Assembly (NCBI RefSeq): GCF_900129745.1
Contig: NZ_FQWS01000002.1
Location: forward strand, 248,001 to 312,000
Length of the DNA: 64,000 nucleotides
Source of the DNA: Winogradskyella jejuensis
GTDB taxonomy: Bacteria; Bacteroidota; Bacteroidia; Flavobacteriales; Flavobacteriaceae
Direction of reading: 5' to 3'
The translations under genes were made by a program, and so were the position numbers. The notes below the pieces were generated by a model. That model was not told where the DNA came from. It did no database searches and saw only the letters and a list, made by a program, of their open reading frames with translations. How positions within the stretch are numbered: the first letter of the stretch is position 1; each line of letters opens with the position of its first letter. Shown one piece after another: positions 44,134 through 53,279 of the stretch.

Positions 44134-46098
44134 TTAATTCTTTATGAATCGTAACGTTTCATAATTATCAAGTTTTAAGAAGTAAATGCCTTTATCTAAA
44201 TGCGACACTAAAATCTGTGACTGCCGTAGAAGTTGACCAGAGCTTACTTGTTTTCCTAAAACATCATAAATTATATAATTTTCTTGTGTATTTAGATTTA
44301 AAATGTTGATATAATCTTCTGTTGGATTTGGATAAACTTTTAACACATTATTCGTTTCAATTTGGTTGGTTGAAAGTGTACTACGATCAAAAACACCAAT
44401 ATCAAAAGAACCAGTTTGTCCAGAATAACCATCTACGGAAATATAATAGGTTTCGCCAGCAGTTAGACCAGAATACTCTATGAGGGCATTATATTGTGGA
44501 GCACCATTTTCGTCTATATTAGCATCATCGTCCTCATCACATGCCAAAAGTGTTGCAGTTGCTAAATTAGTACAATCTAAAACATCATATAATAATAATT
44601 GAGAGTCGGTTAGTGTACCATCAGGATATCGTGTGTTTATCTGTACCTCACCAGAGGCAGGTGCTACAAAGCTAAACCAAACAGAATGATTTGAAACATC
44701 GTCAGCATAACACGATCCTGCAAGTTCATTAGCTTCAGTACTACTATAGTTGTTATAATATGCTCCTCCACTAGAATTGGTATTCATCGTAATCATAATA
44801 GTGTCACATAGGCTATCATTTATTGGTGTAGGTAATTCATTTGTTGTAAATGAAATTACTGGTGAATATAAACTCGAGCTATTTTCACATTGTGATACAA
44901 CATATACGTCGTAGGTTGTATCCAGAATGAGACTTGTAAACTCAATGCTAGTAGCGTTACCTGTAGTTGTTTCACTAAATAAAGGGGTTTCTGTTTCTGG
45001 ATTATCGCCCGATGCCATAAGTAGTACATCAAAGGTATCAGCATTAGAGTTTGGTGATGTCCATAAAATAGTTGCGGTTACATCTGTAATTGATGTTACC
45101 AAAATATCTTCAGGTGGAAAGCATAGTAGGCCCTTAATAGAGACTTCAAAACCTCTGTCTAGGTTAGGGCTAGGAAAACCATTAGAATTTATGGATGATC
45201 CTCCAGGATAGGGATTTATTGTGCTACTACCACTATATTCCGTAAGAAGATTATCTACATAAAATTGAAATGTGTATTGATGTCCTTCTACAACATTTAA
45301 TTCATCTACAAGATAGACTCTGATATCATCATTTATAGTCGTAACATTTATGTCTGGGAATACTTCAGTATAAATGAGATTTCCGCTAGTTCCGTTACCC
45401 TCAAAAATATTTAATGTATTAGAGGATACAGTACCAGTCTCTGGTGTGTTAAACTGAACATATTCTAAACTACCTGTACATTCTGCTGTAAAACTCTGGC
45501 CTAATAACCGTCCTGCTGAAAGATAGGTTGGTTTACTATAACCTATTTGGCATTCCGAATCAGATAAAATTGAGATATCATCTAATAACCAGTCATCTTG
45601 ATACTCATCTATATGTACAAAAGCGATGTAGATCTGTTGACCATCATATGCAGAAAGATTAATAATAATCTGTTCATAATCTAAAGTAAAATCGCTGTAT
45701 GTTGCTATTGTTGAAAAATCAGCATGCGTTGTTTGTGAAATTGTTGATATTCTAACATCATACCGTGAAGCATATTCAGTATTAAAATTTTCTTTAGAGA
45801 AAAACGACAGAACTGTGTTTGAAGCATTAGTTAGGTCTATTAACGGTGTGACTAACCAATCTTCCGCTACACCAATATTTGAATTTGCATAACGACTGAA
45901 CGCTGCTAAATTACCAGTATATGCATCTGTACTAGTTGTCCAATCATTAGCAGGTCCAACATCATCAACACCTCTAAAGGTAGCCCAACCTGTTGGTGGA
46001 AATATTCCGCTTTCAAACCCTTCTTCTATGATTGTAGTTTGTGACTGTAATCCTGTAACTACAAGTAGTAAAAGGATACCTAAAATAATAGTTTTCAT
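44134..46098 (-). CDS. T9SS-exported multi-domain adhesin (locus 2)
   Basis: A 654-residue surface protein. Signal peptide MKTIILGILLLLVVTGLQSQ; a choice-of-anchor/cleaved-adhesin-type domain (about 22-178) with GFESGIFPPTGW, WLVTPLIDL and DDWLLDDISI; a beta domain (about 190-325); a fibronectin III-like domain (about 335-420) with ILWTSPNSNADTFDVLL; a further beta-sandwich (about 440-570) with WFSFVAPASGEVQI and YYISVDGYSGQTGSFDIGV; and a type A T9SS sorting domain (about 580-654) opening KVYPNPTEDYI. It lies downstream of the second TPR-HTH regulator, behind box e. Adhesion or carbohydrate binding is suggested by architecture only. Confidence 0.9.
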   Translation of the reverse strand: MKTIILGILLLLVVTGLQSQTTIIEEGFESGIFPPTGWATFRGVDDVGPANDWTTSTDAYTGNLAAFSRYANSNIGVAEDWLVTPLIDLTNASNTVLSFFSKENFNTEYASRYDVRISTISQTTHADFSTIATYSDFTLDYEQIIINLSAYDGQQIYIAFVHIDEYQDDWLLDDISILSDSECQIGYSKPTYLSAGRLLGQSFTAECTGSLEYVQFNTPETGTVSSNTLNIFEGNGTSGNLIYTEVFPDINVTTINDDIRVYLVDELNVVEGHQYTFQFYVDNLLTEYSGSSTINPYPGGSSINSNGFPSPNLDRGFEVSIKGLLCFPPEDILVTSITDVTATILWTSPNSNADTFDVLLMASGDNPETETPLFSETTTGNATSIEFTSLILDTTYDVYVVSQCENSSSLYSPVISFTTNELPTPINDSLCDTIMITMNTNSSGGAYYNNYSSTEANELAGSCYADDVSNHSVWFSFVAPASGEVQINTRYPDGTLTDSQLLLYDVLDCTNLATATLLACDEDDDANIDENGAPQYNALIEYSGLTAGETYYISVDGYSGQTGSFDIGVFDRSTLSTNQIETNNVLKVYPNPTEDYINILNLNTQENYIIYDVLGKQVSSGQLLRQSQILVSHLDKGIYFLKLDNYETLRFIKN

Positions 46099-46203
46099 AA
46101 TGTTTTGTTTTTGTGGATTGGATTAATAGTTTTTCGTGTACACATTGAAAAAGAATTGTAGCTAATTAATAAAACACAATACTATTTTAGGATGTATACA
46201 AAA

Positions 46204-46211
46204 CAAACATA
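46204..46211 (-). promoter_or_regulatory. -7 element of the T9SS adhesin gene
   Basis: Reads TATGTTTG on the minus strand, a perfect TAnnTTTG, about 105 bases before the ATG. Box e starts 32 bases upstream of it. Confidence 0.5.
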
Positions 46212-46243
46212 ATGGAGTAGCTAAAAGTTCCAAAATAAGTGCA

Positions 46244-46261
46244 GGGTACAAAAGGGGTACA
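46244..46261 (+). promoter_or_regulatory. 18-bp direct-repeat box e upstream of the T9SS adhesin
   Basis: GGGTACAAAAGGGGTACA: half-sites GGTACA at 46245 and 46256, 11 bases apart. Relative to the adhesin gene it is in the opposite orientation to boxes c and d. It lies between the adhesin start and the terminator of the second regulator. Confidence 0.65.
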
Positions 46262-46265
46262 TAAA

Positions 46266-46291
46266 AAAACACCTGTATTTACAGGTGTTTT
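46266..46291 (-). terminator. Terminator of the second TPR-HTH regulator gene
   Basis: AAAACACCTGTA (46266-46277), loop TTT, ACAGGTGTTTT (46281-46291), with a T run on the minus strand. It isolates the regulator transcript from the adhesin gene. Confidence 0.88.
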
Positions 46292-46311
46292 AAACGGTTT
46301 TAATTTTTAGA

Positions 46312-48159
46312 TTAAATACCTATAATTGTGGCTTCTAAAGACTCACTTGAGTCCAATCCCATCTTTTTACGAAGGCGTTGTCTGGCTTTTTTAATCCCAT
46401 CACTAGAGATGTTTAAGATATTTGCAATATCTTTTGAAGATAGATTCATTTTTAAGAGTGCCATTAAACGCAGATCATTTTTGGTAACGCTAGGATACTG
46501 TTCTTGTGCTTTGTTATTAAACCCTTTATGCACTTGCTCAAAATACTTACTAAAGTTTTCCCAGTTGTTATCGTCCTGCAAATCGAAGTTGATGGTCTGT
46601 ATGAGCATTTGGTAGCCAGGATCAGCATCTGCATCAGCTTTTAATACCTTGGCTTTTTGTTTTAAGTCGTTTAGGACTTCGTTCTTTTTTGCGAGATGTA
46701 AGGCGTGCGTAGTGAGTTCTTTGGTTTTAAATTCTAAATCACTTTCAGCTTTTTCCTTAGCCAATTTATTACGTTTATTTCTTTGGTAAAAGGCGTAAAC
46801 TGCTATTAGAGCCATTGCTAAACCTAGCGCCAGTAAAAGACGTTGAAGATTATTGTTTTTACTTTTTATATTTAAAATCTCTATTTCATTTTTTTGATTT
46901 TTTATTTCTTGTTCCTTTTTTTCGGTTTCATAAATGGTGCGAAGTTCTTCTATCTGTTTTGATTTTGTTTTGTTGAAAACAGAGTCTTGTAGAATAACAT
47001 ACATTTTATGGTCTTCATAGGCTTCTTTATAATTATTCAGCATAGCATTAGCTCTTGCACGATTTTGATATGTTGGAATGAGCCTACGTTTTAAGTTCTC
47101 CTTATTAGCAGCTTCTAATGCTTTGTCTAAAAATGGTTTAGCCTCTTGTGCTCGGTTTAAATTTACAAGTGCAGTTCCCATAGTTAAAGGACCAAGAGAT
47201 GAAATCCTATTATTTTGGTTGTTCTTTTCAATATCTAAATAAGCTTTAGCTTTTTCTAGAGCCATCTCATAATCCTCACGCTCTTTATAACTTTCACCAT
47301 GATTAAAGAGTACTAGTTTCTGCATATAAGGCCAATTTTCATCCTTGGCCAGACTAAAGGCTTTATTGAATGAGCTATCCGCTCTTTTGAAGTCTTTTTG
47401 TTGAGTATAAATAATGCCAATAGTGTTATACATGTTGCATAGATACTTCTTGTTATTTTCATCAATTAGAGCCAGAGATTTTTTTGCATATTCCAAAGCT
47501 TGATCATTATTCTCTAACTCGCATTCTGTTTTAGCTAGATTGGTATATATATTGCCAAGATGAGATGTGTCTTTTCTTTTTTCAAAGTATTTTAAGGCCT
47601 TAAGGTTTTTTTTAACTGCTAGTACATAATTATCATTAAAGAAATGCGCTCTAGCTTCCTTTTCAAAGGTTTTTGCTATGTAGTTAGAGTCGTTAATTTT
47701 TTGATAGAATTCTAAGTTTTCAGCAATCATTTTGAGTGCAGCCTCGTAACCCTCTTCCCACCTGACGTAATCAATAAGCGAATACCTAACGGATGCTTGA
47801 CCCTCAATAAAATTGATTTCTTCATATTTTTTTAGACTCTTTTTGTAATAATAGATGACTGAGTCTAATGCTTTTTTCTTACTATGATAATTTGCAAGAT
47901 TATAAAAGCTGGTAGCTATTCCTTTTTGAAAATTAATACTCTTTGCCAGCTCATATTGTCTATTAACAAAATGCTTTGCCTTTGAGGTATCATTTTTTAA
48001 GTGATAGATAATTATTTGATTTAATACATTAACTTTTGTGGTATCGTTGGGTAACTCTTTGTAAATCTGCATTAGACTGTCAATTTTCTTCTTATTTTGA
48101 GCACCTATCGATAATGATAAAAAGAATACCGTAATTAATGTAATATGTTTAAAAATCAT
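46312..48159 (-). CDS. Membrane-spanning TPR and LuxR-like HTH regulator (locus 2)
   Basis: A 615-residue paralogue of the regulator at 8603-10540. Signal peptide MIFKHITLITVFFLSLSIGAQ; TPR-type helical repeats from about 25 to 400; coiled coil; one membrane span near 438-458 (LLLALGLAMALIAVYAFY); basic linker; C-terminal helix-turn-helix with SSKDIANILNIS and IKKARQRLRKKM. The motifs TTHALHLA and NDLRLMALLKMNLSS are shared with the paralogue. The HTH must be cytoplasmic and the TPRs periplasmic, so it could couple an envelope signal directly to transcription. Box f lies 68 bases before its start codon, which suggests autoregulation. Confidence 0.85.
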   Translation of the reverse strand: MIFKHITLITVFFLSLSIGAQNKKKIDSLMQIYKELPNDTTKVNVLNQIIIYHLKNDTSKAKHFVNRQYELAKSINFQKGIATSFYNLANYHSKKKALDSVIYYYKKSLKKYEEINFIEGQASVRYSLIDYVRWEEGYEAALKMIAENLEFYQKINDSNYIAKTFEKEARAHFFNDNYVLAVKKNLKALKYFEKRKDTSHLGNIYTNLAKTECELENNDQALEYAKKSLALIDENNKKYLCNMYNTIGIIYTQQKDFKRADSSFNKAFSLAKDENWPYMQKLVLFNHGESYKEREDYEMALEKAKAYLDIEKNNQNNRISSLGPLTMGTALVNLNRAQEAKPFLDKALEAANKENLKRRLIPTYQNRARANAMLNNYKEAYEDHKMYVILQDSVFNKTKSKQIEELRTIYETEKKEQEIKNQKNEIEILNIKSKNNNLQRLLLALGLAMALIAVYAFYQRNKRNKLAKEKAESDLEFKTKELTTHALHLAKKNEVLNDLKQKAKVLKADADADPGYQMLIQTINFDLQDDNNWENFSKYFEQVHKGFNNKAQEQYPSVTKNDLRLMALLKMNLSSKDIANILNISSDGIKKARQRLRKKMGLDSSESLEATIIGI

Positions 48160-48187
48160 AGCTCATTAAAGTGTTTAGATAAAATTA

Positions 48188-48195
48188 TAAAGATA
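48188..48195 (-). promoter_or_regulatory. Possible -7 element of the second regulator
   Basis: Reads TATCTTTA on the minus strand, one mismatch from TAnnTTTG, 28 bases before the ATG. Box f begins 31 bases further upstream, nearly the spacing seen for box e. Confidence 0.35.
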
Positions 48196-48226
48196 CCAAT
48201 TATAAAAAGAGCCTAAATTTTACAGG

Positions 48227-48244
48227 TAGGACAAAAGGGGTACA
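48227..48244 (+). promoter_or_regulatory. 18-bp direct-repeat box f upstream of the second regulator
   Basis: TAGGACAAAAGGGGTACA: half-sites GGACA at 48229 and GTACA at 48240, 11 bases apart. It sits between the regulator gene and guaA; by spacing it is better placed for the regulator. Confidence 0.62.
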
Positions 48245-48273
48245 ACTTCAAAAGATTCAAATTTCGTAGGTCA

Positions 48274-48299
48274 AATTCCAAAATTTTCTGTTTGGAATT
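48274..48299. promoter_or_regulatory. Inverted repeat upstream of guaA
   Basis: AATTCCAAA (48274-48282) and TTTGGAATT (48291-48299) are perfect inverted arms with 8 bases between. The stem is AT-rich with no T run, so it looks more like an operator than a terminator. Confidence 0.35.
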
Positions 48300-48382
48300 C
48301 AATTTCAAATTAAACTTCTTTTATATGTTAAAAACTATTCAAAAAATCATAAATCGTAAATCGTAAATTTCATTGCAATGAT

Positions 48383-48390
48383 TATTTTTG
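48383..48390 (+). promoter_or_regulatory. -7-like element touching the guaA start
   Basis: TATTTTTG matches TAnnTTTG but ends only 3 bases before the guaA ATG, which would give a leaderless message. TAAATTTC at 48364-48371 (one mismatch) is the alternative. Confidence 0.4.
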
Positions 48391-48393
48391 CAC

Positions 48394-49929
48394 ATGCAAC
48401 ACAACAAAGTCCTTATTTTAGATTTCGGGTCGCAATATACACAGCTTATTGCGCGTCGCGTTAGAGAGTTAAATATTTATTGCGAGATTCATCCATTCAA
48501 CAAGATTCCTTCAGATTCAGATAGCTTCAAAGCAGTTATTCTTTCTGGTAGCCCAAACTCGGTTCGGGGAGAAGACGTCCTTCATCCAGATTTATCAAAT
48601 ATTAGAGGGAAAAAACCTATGCTAGCCGTATGTTATGGCGCACAGTATTTAGCGCATTTTTCTGGAGGAGAAGTGGCTGAATCTAACACGAGAGAATATG
48701 GTAGAGCTAATTTAGGCTTTGTAAAAGAAGATGAAAACTTTTTTGAAAACATACACGAAGGTAGCCAAGTATGGATGAGCCATAGCGATACCATAAAGAA
48801 ACTACCAACAGGCGGTGTGTTATTAGCAAGTACAGAAGACGTAGAAAATGCAGCTTTTAAGATTGAAGGTGAAACTACATATGCCATTCAATTTCATCCA
48901 GAAGTTTATCATTCTACAGACGGACACCAACTGCTTCAAAATTTCTTAGTAAAAATTGCTAAGGTTGAGCAAGATTGGACACCAAATGCTTTTGTAGAAG
49001 AAACCGTACAAGACTTAAAAGACAAGCTAGGGAACGATAAAGTGGTTCTTGGGTTGTCTGGTGGTGTGGACTCGTCCGTAGCGGCAATGTTATTGCATAA
49101 AGCCATTGGTAAAAATCTCTACTGCATCTTTGTAAACAACGGTTTGCTACGTAAAAATGAGTTCGAAGATGTACTACATCAATACGAAGGTATGGGATTA
49201 AACGTAAAAGGTGTAGATGCTTCGGCACGCTTTTTGGATGCCTTAGCAGGAAAGAGTGACCCAGAGGAAAAACGCAAGACCATAGGTCGTGTTTTTATTG
49301 AGGTTTTTGATGATGAAGCGCATTTGATTCAAGATGTAAAATGGTTAGCACAAGGTACTATCTACCCTGATGTGATAGAAAGTGTTTCGGCTACAGGTGG
49401 ACCAAGTGCAACGATAAAAAGTCATCATAATGTTGGTGGATTACCAGATTTTATGAAGCTTAAAGTGGTTGAGCCATTAAAGGCGTTATTTAAGGATGAG
49501 GTAAGACGTGTTGGTGCATCAATGAATATGGATAGCCATTTATTAGGTCGTCATCCATTTCCTGGACCAGGATTAGCAATCCGAATTCTTGGAGATCTAA
49601 CACGAGAGAAAGTTCGTATATTACAAGAAGTAGATGCCATTTTTATAAATAATTTACGTTCTTGGAATTTGTACGATAAGGTTTGGCAAGCAGGAGCCAT
49701 GTTGTTGCCAGTAAATAGTGTAGGTGTTATGGGAGATGAGCGTACATACGAAAAGTGTGTGGCTTTAAGAGCTGTAGAAAGTACAGATGGTATGACGGCG
49801 GATTGGGTAAATTTACCTTATGAGTTTTTGCAAAAAACCTCAAACGAAATAATAAATAAAGTAAAAGGCGTTAATAGAGTAGTATATGACATTAGTTCTA
49901 AACCGCCTGCGACTATAGAGTGGGAATAA
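48394..49929 (+). CDS. guaA: GMP synthase (glutamine-hydrolysing)
   Basis: A 511-residue enzyme converting XMP to GMP. The glutaminase domain has [16 protein letters not shown], the nucleophile Cys80 in LAVCYGAQ and the histidine near residue 168 in FHPEVYHS. The ATP pyrophosphatase domain has the P-loop LSGGVDSS near 222, and the C-terminal dimerisation domain ends KPPATIEWE. The ATG at 48394 gives the standard [12 protein letters not shown] start; a TTG two codons earlier is unnecessary. The LysM gene follows after 14 bases. Confidence 0.97.
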   Translation: MQHNKVLILDFGSQYTQLIARRVRELNIYCEIHPFNKIPSDSDSFKAVILSGSPNSVRGEDVLHPDLSNIRGKKPMLAVCYGAQYLAHFSGGEVAESNTREYGRANLGFVKEDENFFENIHEGSQVWMSHSDTIKKLPTGGVLLASTEDVENAAFKIEGETTYAIQFHPEVYHSTDGHQLLQNFLVKIAKVEQDWTPNAFVEETVQDLKDKLGNDKVVLGLSGGVDSSVAAMLLHKAIGKNLYCIFVNNGLLRKNEFEDVLHQYEGMGLNVKGVDASARFLDALAGKSDPEEKRKTIGRVFIEVFDDEAHLIQDVKWLAQGTIYPDVIESVSATGGPSATIKSHHNVGGLPDFMKLKVVEPLKALFKDEVRRVGASMNMDSHLLGRHPFPGPGLAIRILGDLTREKVRILQEVDAIFINNLRSWNLYDKVWQAGAMLLPVNSVGVMGDERTYEKCVALRAVESTDGMTADWVNLPYEFLQKTSNEIINKVKGVNRVVYDISSKPPATIEWE

Positions 49930-49943
49930 TTAAATTGTAGTAA

Positions 49944-51854
49944 ATGAAGAATTTTTTAGCCATCATCATCTTTGTATTTTCATTTTGTGCAAGTGCTCAG
50001 AATTATAAAACGCACAAAGTAAAATCTGGTGAGACCATAGAGAGTATAGCCAAAAGATATTTAGTAACACCTTTTGATATATATGCTCTTAACCCAGATG
50101 CCAAAGCTGATTTTGCGCCAAATATGACATTGATTATTCCAAATTCTAAAGTTAAGAATGATGAAATCGTAGAGCCTTCAAAAGAAATCATTGACTACAA
50201 AAAACATAAAGTAAAACGAAAAGAAACACTTTATGGATTATCTAAACAGTACAAGGTTACTGAGGACGAAATCAAAAAAGCAAATCCAAGACTATATTCA
50301 GAAAATTTAAGAAAAGGTGACCGTATTAGAATACCGCGTTACAAAACGGTAGTGTCTAAGCAAACCTTATCTAACACCATTAAAAAATATACAGTACAGC
50401 CTAGTGAAGGCAAGTGGCGTATCGCTTACAAATTTGGGATTACAGTTCAAGAATTGGAGGACTTAAATCCTAATATGAATGAGGTGATTCAACCTGGAGA
50501 TGAATTAAATGTACCTAATATTGCTAACAATGAAGAGAAACCAACAGATACAGAATATAACTTTTACGAAGTTCAGCCAAAGGAAGGGTTTTTCAGACTT
50601 AAAGTAAAATTAGGTCTTACTCAAGAACAGTTAGAGGAACTAAATCCAGGTCTAGAGGAAACTGGCTTAAAATCAGGAATGGTATTAAAAGTACCATCGG
50701 ATGTGGAGGTGGCATCAACACTTTCTGAAGATTTTGACAAAACAGATTTAAGAGATAACATTAAGAATACAGATACCAAGCGTCTAGCTTTGTTATTGCC
50801 ATTCAAACTTCATCTTATAGATATAGACTCAGTAGCAGAGGTGAAGGCTATGATGAAATCTGATAAAGTGTTAAGTACAGCTCTAGATTTTCATTCAGGA
50901 GTTTTAATGGCATTAGATTCTGCAAAAGAATTGGGCATTTCTACAGATTTAAAAGTTTTTGATACTGAAAACAGAACTGCAGAAGTGGCTAATATTGTAG
51001 ATAATGAAGACTTTTCGAATTATGACGCTGTTATCGGTCCTATGATGACTAAAACTTTCGACCGTTTTGCTGCTGCTGTTAATAGTGATAATGTGCCTGT
51101 TTTTGCACCATTAGCGCTGCCCACAAAAGTGTCTCGTAATGTTTATCAAACCATTCCAGAGAAAAAGATATTATCTCAACGTATGGTCAACTATATAAAA
51201 GCAGACAGTACTAAGACCCAAGTTGTAATTATCGCAGACCAGAAACATAAAGAAGTTAGTAACAATCTTAAGAAAGAGTTTCCTGTAGCTACACAGTTAT
51301 TCTCTGAGGTAAATAAAAAAGGTAAGGATAAAGGTAAAGACGCTTATTTTATCTACCCAACGACCTTCGAAGGCGTTTTTAAGCCAGGTAAGAACATCGT
51401 GTTTTTAGAAACCGATGATGTTTCTTTTGGTTCTAGTATTATTAGTTTGTTAAATGGATTATCTACCGATAAAATCGAGATTATATTAACGACAACTCAT
51501 AAAAGTAAGGCTTTTGAGAGTAAAGATCCAGATAATAATTACCATTTATCTAATCTTAAATTCCATTATGCCACGATTAATAAAGAATACGATGGTGAAA
51601 ATGCGAATGCGTTTGTAAAGCAATACACGGAAAGGTATAGCGTTTCGCCTAGCAAGTATGCAACAAGAGGTTACGATTTAACGATGGATATCTTATTACG
51701 TTTATCTGCAGAAGAAGGATTTGGCAATTCTGATACGGAAACAGAGTATATCGAAAACAAGTTCCGCTATAACAAAAAGTTGTTTGGTGGCTATGTTAAC
51801 GAAGCGTCTTACATTGTAAAGTTCGATAATCTTAAGATTGTTGAGGTGGACTAA
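49944..51854 (+). CDS. LysM protein with periplasmic-binding-protein-like domain
   Basis: A 636-residue exported protein (signal ends FCASAQ). Four LysM modules bind peptidoglycan: about 20-63 (HKVKSGETIESIAKRY), 85-130, 147-195 and 204-252. The second half (about 275-636) looks like a type 1 periplasmic binding protein fold: LALLLPFKL, DFHSGVLMALDSAKELGI, AVIGPMMTKTFDRFAAAV, YATRGYDLTMDILLRLS. This LysM-PBP layout is common in Flavobacteriia. It may sense or scaffold at the cell wall; no ligand is known. It is probably co-transcribed with guaA. Confidence 0.87.
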   Translation: MKNFLAIIIFVFSFCASAQNYKTHKVKSGETIESIAKRYLVTPFDIYALNPDAKADFAPNMTLIIPNSKVKNDEIVEPSKEIIDYKKHKVKRKETLYGLSKQYKVTEDEIKKANPRLYSENLRKGDRIRIPRYKTVVSKQTLSNTIKKYTVQPSEGKWRIAYKFGITVQELEDLNPNMNEVIQPGDELNVPNIANNEEKPTDTEYNFYEVQPKEGFFRLKVKLGLTQEQLEELNPGLEETGLKSGMVLKVPSDVEVASTLSEDFDKTDLRDNIKNTDTKRLALLLPFKLHLIDIDSVAEVKAMMKSDKVLSTALDFHSGVLMALDSAKELGISTDLKVFDTENRTAEVANIVDNEDFSNYDAVIGPMMTKTFDRFAAAVNSDNVPVFAPLALPTKVSRNVYQTIPEKKILSQRMVNYIKADSTKTQVVIIADQKHKEVSNNLKKEFPVATQLFSEVNKKGKDKGKDAYFIYPTTFEGVFKPGKNIVFLETDDVSFGSSIISLLNGLSTDKIEIILTTTHKSKAFESKDPDNNYHLSNLKFHYATINKEYDGENANAFVKQYTERYSVSPSKYATRGYDLTMDILLRLSAEEGFGNSDTETEYIENKFRYNKKLFGGYVNEASYIVKFDNLKIVEVD

Positions 51855-51927
51855 AGTCTATTGTATTCAATCTTTTACTACAATATCAAGTACTAGTTCA
51901 CGTTCTTAAGATTGAATTACCGCTAAT

Positions 51928-52476
51928 ATGATAAGATTATTTTTTGCCCTTCTATTCGTCACTTCATTTACATTTGCTCAAGACAAAGATTTAGAAACTT
52001 TTTCTTGGCAAGAAGACAGACCTTTGGTCTGGGCAGATTTTAAAGGCAAGCCTAATCCCAATACAGATGCCGCTGCATTAACAGCTTCTGGAATTTCATT
52101 TGGATTTTCTATAGGTAAAACAGGCAATAGAATTACCGATTTTTCAACCACTGTAGAGTGTTTATTCTATCCATCAGAATCTTGGTATAAGGTAGAAGAT
52201 GCTGACGACCATATTCTTAAACACGAACAATTGCACTTTAATATTACAGAGTTGCATGCGCGTATGTTTCGTCAGCAGATAAGTGAATTAAGAGCCTCAT
52301 CGCAGCTCAAAACCCAATTAAATAGTTTGTATAAAGCCATTAGTAAAGCTTCGTATGAGATGCAAAACAAGTACGATGATGAGACTAATCACTCTATTAA
52401 CAAAGAACAGCAAGCGGCTTGGCAAAACTATATTACGGCAGAGTTAAAAAAGCTTGAAGCTTTTAAAACACAGTAA
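51928..52476 (+). CDS. DUF922-like exported protein with HExxH motif
   Basis: A 182-residue exported protein (MIRLFFALLFVTSFTFAQ). The core has RPLVWADFKGKPNPNTDAAA and, at residues 99-103, HEQLH followed by ITELHAR. This HExxH arrangement fits DUF922, which may be a zinc-dependent protease; activity is untested for this protein. The next gene starts at the base after its stop codon. Confidence 0.8.
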   Translation: MIRLFFALLFVTSFTFAQDKDLETFSWQEDRPLVWADFKGKPNPNTDAAALTASGISFGFSIGKTGNRITDFSTTVECLFYPSESWYKVEDADDHILKHEQLHFNITELHARMFRQQISELRASSQLKTQLNSLYKAISKASYEMQNKYDDETNHSINKEQQAAWQNYITAELKKLEAFKTQ

Positions 52477-52701
52477 ATGTTATCAGGGAATAAAGCCGCT
52501 TTAATAGAACTCGCCAAATACAAAATGCCATTTGGCAAATACAAAGACCAATATCTGGTAGACATTCCTGAATATTACTACACATGGTTTAAGCAAAAAG
52601 GCTTCCCAAAAGGAAAGCTAGGCAATATGATGCAACAGATGTACGATATTAAAATCAACGGATTAGAAGAGTTAATTTATACGATTAGGAGGGAGTTTTG
52701 A
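52477..52701 (+). CDS. DUF3820 family protein
   Basis: A 74-residue protein with MPFGKYKDQYLVDIPEYYY and WFKQKGFPKGKLG, characteristic of DUF3820. Relatives resemble small nuclease-associated modules (exonuclease X C-terminal-like), but the function here is unknown. It follows the DUF922 gene without a gap. Confidence 0.85.
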   Translation: MLSGNKAALIELAKYKMPFGKYKDQYLVDIPEYYYTWFKQKGFPKGKLGNMMQQMYDIKINGLEELIYTIRREF

Positions 52702-52733
52702 GAAGCTTGGTTTTATTGTGTTGTAGTCAGAAT

Positions 52734-53276
52734 TTATTCAGCTTTTTGATAGGCTTCCTTAACCCATTCTATTAATTCAGAGTCTATTTGGTTTACATCT
52801 GTTAATCTTACTCTATGCGTACACATTGTTCCAAATGGACCAGAATTTTCGAGTCTTTCCGTTGTTGGTTTTCCTTTTAACTTTAATCCCAAATCTATCC
52901 TTGATTTAGTTGCAGGTTTTATAACAGCAAATTTTCTTTTTCTGTCCAAACTAACTTCAGTTTTCTTCGGAGTAACCTTTACATCATCTCCAAAAGTTTT
53001 AATAACAGAAATTAGGTTTTCATAAATTTGAAATAAATTTTCCTTACCGTTGTATTGAATTTTAACTAAATCTTGTGGCGTTGTTTGTTCTTCCTTAGAC
53101 AAAGAAACTATGGTGTTGGCAAAACCATGTGTAACACTATGTTCATTTTTGAGATAATTTACTGCTTCAGAATGTTTAGCAAAATCTTTAGACTGCAATA
53201 TAGACTTCCACTCTTCTAATGATTTACCTGTTTTTTCAGGCATATTATCAATCATTGTTTGTAATGCTTTTTCCAT
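52734..53276 (-). CDS. DUF4287 and DUF5655 domain protein
   Basis: A 180-residue cytosolic protein. The N-terminal part has EKTGKSLEEWKSILQ and LKNEHSVTHGFANTIV, typical of DUF4287. The C-terminal part has YENLISVIKTFGDDV, VSLDRKRKFAVIKPATKSRIDLGLKLKG, typical of DUF5655. Such proteins are often next to SRPBCC-family genes, as here (3 bases). The role is unknown. Confidence 0.85.
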   Translation of the reverse strand: MEKALQTMIDNMPEKTGKSLEEWKSILQSKDFAKHSEAVNYLKNEHSVTHGFANTIVSLSKEEQTTPQDLVKIQYNGKENLFQIYENLISVIKTFGDDVKVTPKKTEVSLDRKRKFAVIKPATKSRIDLGLKLKGKPTTERLENSGPFGTMCTHRVRLTDVNQIDSELIEWVKEAYQKAE

Positions 53277-53279
53277 TTG

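Noticed and set aside
48345..48365. Three tandem 7-base repeats AATCRTA upstream of guaA
   Set aside because: Short, AT-rich and without a clear link to a promoter; likely a chance microsatellite.
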